Shown here: positions 59,297-64,000 of the stretch, one piece after another
Layout: each line of letters opens with the position of its first letter
Numbering within the stretch: position 1 is the stretch's first letter
Assembly (NCBI RefSeq): GCF_900184265.1
Contig: NZ_FXXA01000002.1
Location: 636,733-700,732, forward strand
From: Eggerthella timonensis
GTDB lineage: Bacteria > Actinomycetota > Coriobacteriia > Coriobacteriales > Eggerthellaceae
Length of the DNA: 64,000 nt
Direction: 5' to 3'
Made by a program: the position numbers and the translations under genes
Notes under the pieces: generated by a model
Seen by the model: only the letters and a program-made list of their open reading frames with translations
The model's database searches: none
Told to the model about the DNA's origin: nothing

Positions 59297-59313
59297 TACC
59301 ACCTTTGGTGGTA
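59297..59313. promoter_or_regulatory. Perfect TACCACC-TTT-GGTGGTA palindrome ahead of molybdoenzyme operon 2
   Basis: The 7-base arms are exactly complementary around TTT, 183 bases before the catalytic-subunit start and 38 bases after the luxR stop. The dyad ahead of luxR itself differs at two positions in 17. It is the best candidate for the binding site of the adjacent LuxR protein. Confidence 0.7.
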
Positions 59314-59495
59314 TTTCCGGTTTCCCTTCGTGAATATGGTTGCTGGGGGTATGCGGTTTTCTCTCTTCGGTCGCATACTCGCAGCACCGGTGGGTCGATG
59401 CGCTTCTCGAGGTGAAGGAGGGGCGGATCGGACGCATGGGTTCGATTTTGCTTTGGCCAAGCAGAAAGACGATAGGCGAGGAAAACGGAGGAGAG

Positions 59496-62393
59496 ATGTC
59501 GCTACATATGAGTCGTCGAGGCTTTGTGAAAGCTTCGGCTCTGGCAGCTTCTTCGGCCATGCTCCTGAGCCCTGCGAGCGCATTCGCGCAGGACGCTGAG
59601 GGCAAGGCCGAGAGTTCGACAGGCGATGTTAAGGTAATCCCGAGCGCGTGCCGCCAATGTTACGGCCGCTGCGCGTTGTTCGGGCATGTGAAGGACGGCC
59701 GCCTGGTCAAGGTTGAGGGCAACCCCGACCTGTTCAGCGAGGGCACGCTGTGCGGGCGCGCGTTCGCCATCCCGCAGGAGCTGTACAACCCCACGCGCAT
59801 TCGCTACCCGCAAAAGCGCGTTGGAGAGCGCGGCGAAGGCAAGTGGAAGCGCATCTCGTGGGAAGAGGCCTACGAAACCGCACGCGACGAGTACACCAAG
59901 ATCGGCGAGAACTACGGTTGGCACACGATCGCGCACCAGTACGGCACCGGTCGCGACAACCATCAGTTCCAAGCCATCAACCGTCTGTGGCTGGAGCTCG
60001 GCTCCACGGCCACGTTCGGCGTGGGCAACCTGTGCTGGCTCGGATCGTACTTTACCAGCCAGCGCCTGTACGGCGACGAGACGCAGTACACCGGTTGGGA
60101 CGGCAACAACGCCGACTGCATCCTCATCTGGTGCCGCCAGGAGCGTAGCCGCGGCTACTACGACTGGCTCACCGTGAAGCGGGCGCAGGAGCGCGGCGCG
60201 AAGGTCATCGCGGTCGATCCGCGTTACACCTGCACGGCGTCGAAGGCCGACCTGTGGTTGCCTATCCGCCCCGGCTCCGATATGGCGCTGGCGCTGGCGT
60301 TCATCAACGAGATCGTCCATTCGGACAAGTGCGACACCGACTTCGCGCGCTACTGGACGAACGCGCCGTTCTTCATCGACGAAGAGGGCACGGGCTACCA
60401 GCTGCGCGAGTCGATGATCAAAGAAGGCGGCAACGTCGAGCTGTATCCCGCGTGGGACGAGAACAGCGACCAGCTGATCTATTGGTCCGGCGATTGGCAG
60501 AACAAGAACGGCGTTGGCGGCGACAAGGCCCTGCAGTGGCTCGACGCCGACGGCAACATCGTCGAGGACGCGAAGCCCGCGCTGTCCGGCAGCCGCGAGA
60601 TCAACGGCAAGACCTACCGCACGAGCTGGGACATCCTCGTCGAGCACGTCACGCCGTGGACCGTCGAGCGCGCCGCCGAGTTCTGCGAGCTCCCCGAGGA
60701 CAAGATCCGCGAGGCGATCAAGCTCTACATCGACGCCAGCCCGCATGCGTGCTTCACGCGCGGCCAGAAGGTGGAGTTCTCCATCAACACGTCCGGCATC
60801 TCCCAGGCGTTCACCATCATGATGGCCCTTGCTGGCAACTTCGACACCAAGGGCGGGCAGAACATCGGCCGCGAGCCCGCCACCGGCTACGAGAACTCGA
60901 TGTTCGACATCGTTCCTCAGATGCAGGGCCTCATGAGCGATCTTCGCATGGACACGGCACGCAACATCAACCGCCTGTCCGTGTGCCAGAACACCGGGCA
61001 CCAGAAGATATTCGTCGCCGACGACAAGACGGGCGAATTGGTCGAGACCGTGCAGCAGAACGGCGGCCAGGTGGTGTTAGGGCAGCAAGGCGGCTTCGGC
61101 GCGGCCACGACGAAGGCTATGCTGGAAGGCGACCCGTTCCAGATCCACGGTTTGTGGCAGCAGACGTCGGAGCCCATCATGTCCATCGAAAGCGGCCGTC
61201 AGATCGCCGAGGGCATGAAGAAGCTCGACTTCTTCGTGAACGTCGACATGTACATCACGCCGTCGGGCGAGCTGGCCGACATCCTGTTGCCGGCCGCGCA
61301 TCCCAACGAGGTCGACCGCGTGGAGTGGCCGCACTCCGGTCATGGGTTCCCCACGAGCCATACGCTGCTTATCCGCCAGCCGTTCCACGAGCCCGTCGGC
61401 GAGTGCAAGGACGACATGGACATCTGCTTCGAGTTCGCCAAGTACATGAACGTGAACATGTACTGGAAGGACAAGTACGAGTGGTTCGACTACATGCTGG
61501 CCGGTCCTAAGACCCTCCCCGAGAACCTCAAGTCGAACTTCGAGGATTTCCGCGAGCGCATCTCTATCACCGGCGTGCAGATGAGCGAAGTGCGCGGCAT
61601 GCCGAAGTACAAGAGCGGCATGATGCGAAAGAGCGGCGACATGAAGCCCGGCTTCAGCACGATGTACCGCGGCAACAAGCAGGGCGCCGTCTATCGCACG
61701 CCCGGCTACACGCTGCCCGACGGCACCGAGGTGCCCGCGCATCCGCAGTCGGACAACGGCAAGATGGAGCTGTGGAGCGAGGACCTGTTCCTGTACGGCA
61801 ACGGCCCGCTGCCGATGTACATCGAGCCGCCCATCACGAAGCGCTCGCGTCCCGACCTGGTGGAGGAGTACCCCTACACCCTGATCACCGGCGGTCGCAG
61901 CCACGCGTTCTTCCACACCGAGTACCGCAACAGCCCGTGGATGCGCGAGGTGCACATGTTCCCGACCGTCGACATCAACCCGGCGACTGCCGCCGAGCAC
62001 GGCATCGAGCAGGACGACTGGGTATGGATCGAGACGTACGTCGACCGCATCCGCCAGCGTGCGAACCTCACCGACGCCATGAAGCCCGACATGATCCACG
62101 TCGAGCACGACTGGTGGTTCCCCGAGCGCGAGGCGACCGACGACCTGCACGGCGCGTTCGACTGCAACTGCAACATCCTGTTCGAGAACAACGGCCCCTA
62201 CGACCCTGCCGTGGGAACCGACAACTACGGCGGTTTGTGCAAGATCTACAAGGCGGAGGAAGGCGCGCCCGACAACATCTGCATGAACTCCGAGGACTTG
62301 AAAATATTCCTGCCGCTGTCTGTCGAGACGATCGCCTCCGACGATCAGGCGAACGGCGTGTCGCAGGTGACCGTGAAGGGAGGTGTGGCGTAG
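59496..62393 (+). CDS. Molybdopterin-dependent oxidoreductase, catalytic subunit 2 (DMSO reductase family)
   Basis: A 965-residue paralogue of the protein at 50561. It has the Tat signal MSRRGFVKASA, the same CRQCYGRC...GTLCGR [4Fe-4S] site, GNLCWLG with the candidate Mo-ligand Cys, and EHDWWFPEREA near the C-terminus. Long blocks are identical between the two, while others differ, for example FDIVPQMQGLMSDLRMDTAR against FDVVPNKEGRMGQRRKETAM. These differences may tune substrate. Its reaction is unknown. The FeS subunit starts one base after its stop. Start follows ACGGAGGAGAG. Confidence 0.9.
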   Translation: MSLHMSRRGFVKASALAASSAMLLSPASAFAQDAEGKAESSTGDVKVIPSACRQCYGRCALFGHVKDGRLVKVEGNPDLFSEGTLCGRAFAIPQELYNPTRIRYPQKRVGERGEGKWKRISWEEAYETARDEYTKIGENYGWHTIAHQYGTGRDNHQFQAINRLWLELGSTATFGVGNLCWLGSYFTSQRLYGDETQYTGWDGNNADCILIWCRQERSRGYYDWLTVKRAQERGAKVIAVDPRYTCTASKADLWLPIRPGSDMALALAFINEIVHSDKCDTDFARYWTNAPFFIDEEGTGYQLRESMIKEGGNVELYPAWDENSDQLIYWSGDWQNKNGVGGDKALQWLDADGNIVEDAKPALSGSREINGKTYRTSWDILVEHVTPWTVERAAEFCELPEDKIREAIKLYIDASPHACFTRGQKVEFSINTSGISQAFTIMMALAGNFDTKGGQNIGREPATGYENSMFDIVPQMQGLMSDLRMDTARNINRLSVCQNTGHQKIFVADDKTGELVETVQQNGGQVVLGQQGGFGAATTKAMLEGDPFQIHGLWQQTSEPIMSIESGRQIAEGMKKLDFFVNVDMYITPSGELADILLPAAHPNEVDRVEWPHSGHGFPTSHTLLIRQPFHEPVGECKDDMDICFEFAKYMNVNMYWKDKYEWFDYMLAGPKTLPENLKSNFEDFRERISITGVQMSEVRGMPKYKSGMMRKSGDMKPGFSTMYRGNKQGAVYRTPGYTLPDGTEVPAHPQSDNGKMELWSEDLFLYGNGPLPMYIEPPITKRSRPDLVEEYPYTLITGGRSHAFFHTEYRNSPWMREVHMFPTVDINPATAAEHGIEQDDWVWIETYVDRIRQRANLTDAMKPDMIHVEHDWWFPEREATDDLHGAFDCNCNILFENNGPYDPAVGTDNYGGLCKIYKAEEGAPDNICMNSEDLKIFLPLSVETIASDDQANGVSQVTVKGGVA

Positions 62394-62394
62394 C

Positions 62395-62967
62395 ATGACG
62401 CGGAACATCATCGCTATCGACCTCGATAGCTGCATCGGCTGCCACTCCTGCGCCGTGGTGTGCAAACAGGAGAACAACGTGGGGCTGGGCACGTTCTACA
62501 ACAAGGTGCTGACGGTTGGCCCGTCTGGCACGTACCCGGATCTCGAGATGTACTACCTGCCCGTGGCATGCCAGCACTGCGATAACCCCGAGTGCGTCAG
62601 CGTGTGCCCTACGGGAGCTTCGTACCGTCGAGAAGACGGCGTGGTGCTGGTGGACCACAGCAAGTGCATCGGCTGCCAGTACTGCGTCATGGCCTGCCCG
62701 TACGGCGTACGCACCTACGATACGAGCAAGGACAAGGGCGTCATCGAGAAGTGCACGATGTGCGCGCACCTCATCGACAAGGGCGAGAAGCCGGCGTGCG
62801 TGAAGCACTGCCCCGGCCAGGCGCGCCTGTTCGGCGACGCGGACGACCCGTCGTCCGATGTGGCGAAGATGATCGCCAGCAAGAAGGTCCACAAGCTGAA
62901 GGACGTGGGCAACCATCCGGGCGTGTCGTACGGCTTGGACAAGTTCACCTGGAAAGGGGATGAGTGA
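62395..62967 (+). CDS. DmsB-like 4Fe-4S electron-transfer subunit 2
   Basis: A 190-residue protein with the same four cluster motifs as the protein at 53478. It is identical to it across most of the cysteine-rich part, including CIGCQYCVMACPYGVR and CTMCAHLIDKGEKPACVKHC. Differences gather near the C-terminus (DADDPSSDVAKMIASKKVHK). It starts one base after the catalytic-subunit stop. Role as electron carrier between anchor and Mo subunit is inferred from the family. Confidence 0.93.
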   Translation: MTRNIIAIDLDSCIGCHSCAVVCKQENNVGLGTFYNKVLTVGPSGTYPDLEMYYLPVACQHCDNPECVSVCPTGASYRREDGVVLVDHSKCIGCQYCVMACPYGVRTYDTSKDKGVIEKCTMCAHLIDKGEKPACVKHCPGQARLFGDADDPSSDVAKMIASKKVHKLKDVGNHPGVSYGLDKFTWKGDE

Positions 62968-62969
62968 GC

Positions 62970-63845
62970 ATGGAAATCCAATGGCCCCTTCTGATCTTCA
63001 GCGTGCTGCTGGGCGTGACCTCGGGTTCGTTCGTTTTCCTGGGCGTGGGCGAGCTGAAGGGCAAGTTCCGCGACGTGCGGTTCCTGGGCGCCCTGATCGC
63101 TTTGGTTTGCCTCGGCGTGGGCGGCTGCGTGTCGGTGCTGCACATGGGGCACCCGGAGCGCGCGACGCATCTCTTGGGCAACCTTGGCTCGGGCTTGTCC
63201 AAGGAGCTGTTCATCGTCGCCATCATGGGCATCGTCTCGCTGGCGTACCTGATCCTCGCCAAGAAGGACTACCCGGTGGCGTCGAAGGTGTTCGGCGTGC
63301 TGGGCGCGGTGCTGGGGATCGTGCTGCCGTTCGTGGCGGGAGCGTCCTACCTGATCGCCGCTCGCCCGGCGTGGGACAGCGTTGCGCTGCCGCTCATGTT
63401 CCTGGGCGCCGGCCTGGCGTTGGGCATGACGCTGATGGCGGGCCTCGTGCTGCTGCGCGGCAAGGCCTCCGAAGAAGGCGGCTTCGCGCTGAAGCTGGCG
63501 CTTGCGGGCGTCGCTGTGATGGTAGTGACGACGGTGGCGTACGTGGTGTGGATCGCCATCGCGCCGTACCAGGCCCCCTCGCGTTCCATCGAGCGCCTAA
63601 TCTCGGGCGACCTTGCGGCGATGTTCTGGGCGGGCGTCGTGCTGGTGGGCATGGTTGCCCCTGCGGCTTTGACGGTGCTCGCCTTCGTGAAGGCCGGCAA
63701 GGGCGACGCCGCCCAGGTGCCGAGTCCTTCGACGCTGGCCGGGCTCATGTTCGCGGCTTGCGCATGCTCGGCCGTGGGCGCGGTGGCCCTGCGCGTCATC
63801 ATGTACGCCGTGGGCACGAGCGTGGAGCAGTTCATCTACCACTGA
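62970..63845 (+). CDS. DmsC-like membrane anchor subunit 2
   Basis: A 291-residue eight-helix anchor, almost identical to the protein at 54053 over its first 190 residues and more divergent in the last third (after APYQAP). It retains the CVSVLHMGHPERATHLLGNL loop. It would deliver electrons from menaquinol to operon 2's catalytic subunit. It starts 2 bases after the FeS subunit stop, as in operon 1. Confidence 0.9.
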   Translation: MEIQWPLLIFSVLLGVTSGSFVFLGVGELKGKFRDVRFLGALIALVCLGVGGCVSVLHMGHPERATHLLGNLGSGLSKELFIVAIMGIVSLAYLILAKKDYPVASKVFGVLGAVLGIVLPFVAGASYLIAARPAWDSVALPLMFLGAGLALGMTLMAGLVLLRGKASEEGGFALKLALAGVAVMVVTTVAYVVWIAIAPYQAPSRSIERLISGDLAAMFWAGVVLVGMVAPAALTVLAFVKAGKGDAAQVPSPSTLAGLMFAACACSAVGAVALRVIMYAVGTSVEQFIYH

Positions 63846-63863
63846 TGAGCCGCTGACAGCGGA

Positions 63864-63891
63864 AGGGCGCGCCCAGCTGCGGGCGCGCCCT
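63864..63891 (+). terminator. Hairpin after molybdoenzyme operon 2
   Basis: AGGGCGCGCCC and GGGCGCGCCCT form an 11-bp stem around AGCTGC, starting 19 bases past the anchor stop. No T-run follows. The REP-like repeat begins immediately after it. Confidence 0.6.
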
Positions 63892-63991
63892 GAGCGAGAC
63901 GAAGGGACGGGGTAATCGTCTCACTCCGCTTAAAGCATGTGCATTCCCCCGCTCGCGCGGCGGAGCGAGACGATTACCCCGTCCCTTCGTC
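63892..63991. repeat. REP/BIME-like inverted repeat after molybdoenzyme operon 2
   Basis: The left arm from 63892 (GAGCGAGACGAAGGGACGGG and onward) and the right arm 63962-63991 are inverted copies of each other and close relatives of the pair after operon 1 (54942-55052). The right arm is cut short where a run of ten C begins at 63991. Confidence 0.8.
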
Positions 63992-64000
63992 CCCCCCCCC

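Overview
The window is high-GC DNA from a Gram-positive anaerobe. It most resembles Eggerthellaceae (Eggerthella or Gordonibacter type, Coriobacteriia). This is inferred from the mix of a Tat-exported FMN/FAD reductase divergent from a membrane-bound LuxR regulator, paralogous DMSO-reductase-family operons with their own LuxR regulator, very large MBG-repeat and SpaA-repeat surface proteins, and short intergenic spacing. No rRNA or taxonomic marker is present to prove it.

Layout. 1-5.4 kb: the tail of a chagasin-like inhibitor, a TetR/ABC-2 efflux operon with a perfect palindromic operator, and an OpuC-type compatible-solute importer whose permease and binding protein are fused. 5.6-17.6 kb: housekeeping genes (citrate synthase, tRNA-Ser(TGA), tadA, ispE, a DUF308 protein, lemA, a hybrid histidine kinase, tRNA-Ser(GCT), a DUF2207 protein, a DMT exporter, a shikimate-kinase-like protein, a CsaA-like tRNA-binding protein). 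17.7-22.7 kb: a seven-gene minus-strand pilus operon with PilT and PilC, four small one-helix proteins and a transglutaminase-like lipoprotein. 22.9-35.5 kb: a roughly 3,900-residue surface protein with 11 alternating repeat pairs and a small membrane partner. 35.8-42.1 kb: a cytidylate-kinase-like protein, a MATE/MarR efflux pair, and a flavoprotein reductase divergent from a LuxR regulator. 42.2-45.6 kb: an intact IS1595-type element with 8-bp target duplications beside a MITE-like repeat, and a glycine-riboswitch-controlled AGCS symporter. 45.8-49.4 kb: a five-repeat SpaA-type surface protein and a MarR regulator. 50.5-63.9 kb: two paralogous three-subunit molybdoenzyme operons with a TorD-type chaperone, a NapG/NapH-like electron-transfer pair and a second LuxR regulator between them.

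Three signals are not explained by the genes. First, the exact ParB-binding consensus TGTTTCACGTGAAACA occurs eight times within 49 kb, which suggests an origin-proximal centromere region; one copy is read in frame in the MATE gene. Second, positions about 15205-15252 are Illumina Nextera adapter sequence, including an i5 index, so the contig is unreliable there. Third, a palindrome of the form TACCACC-N3-GGTGGTA precedes both the second luxR gene and the second molybdoenzyme operon, and is a strong candidate operator linking the two.
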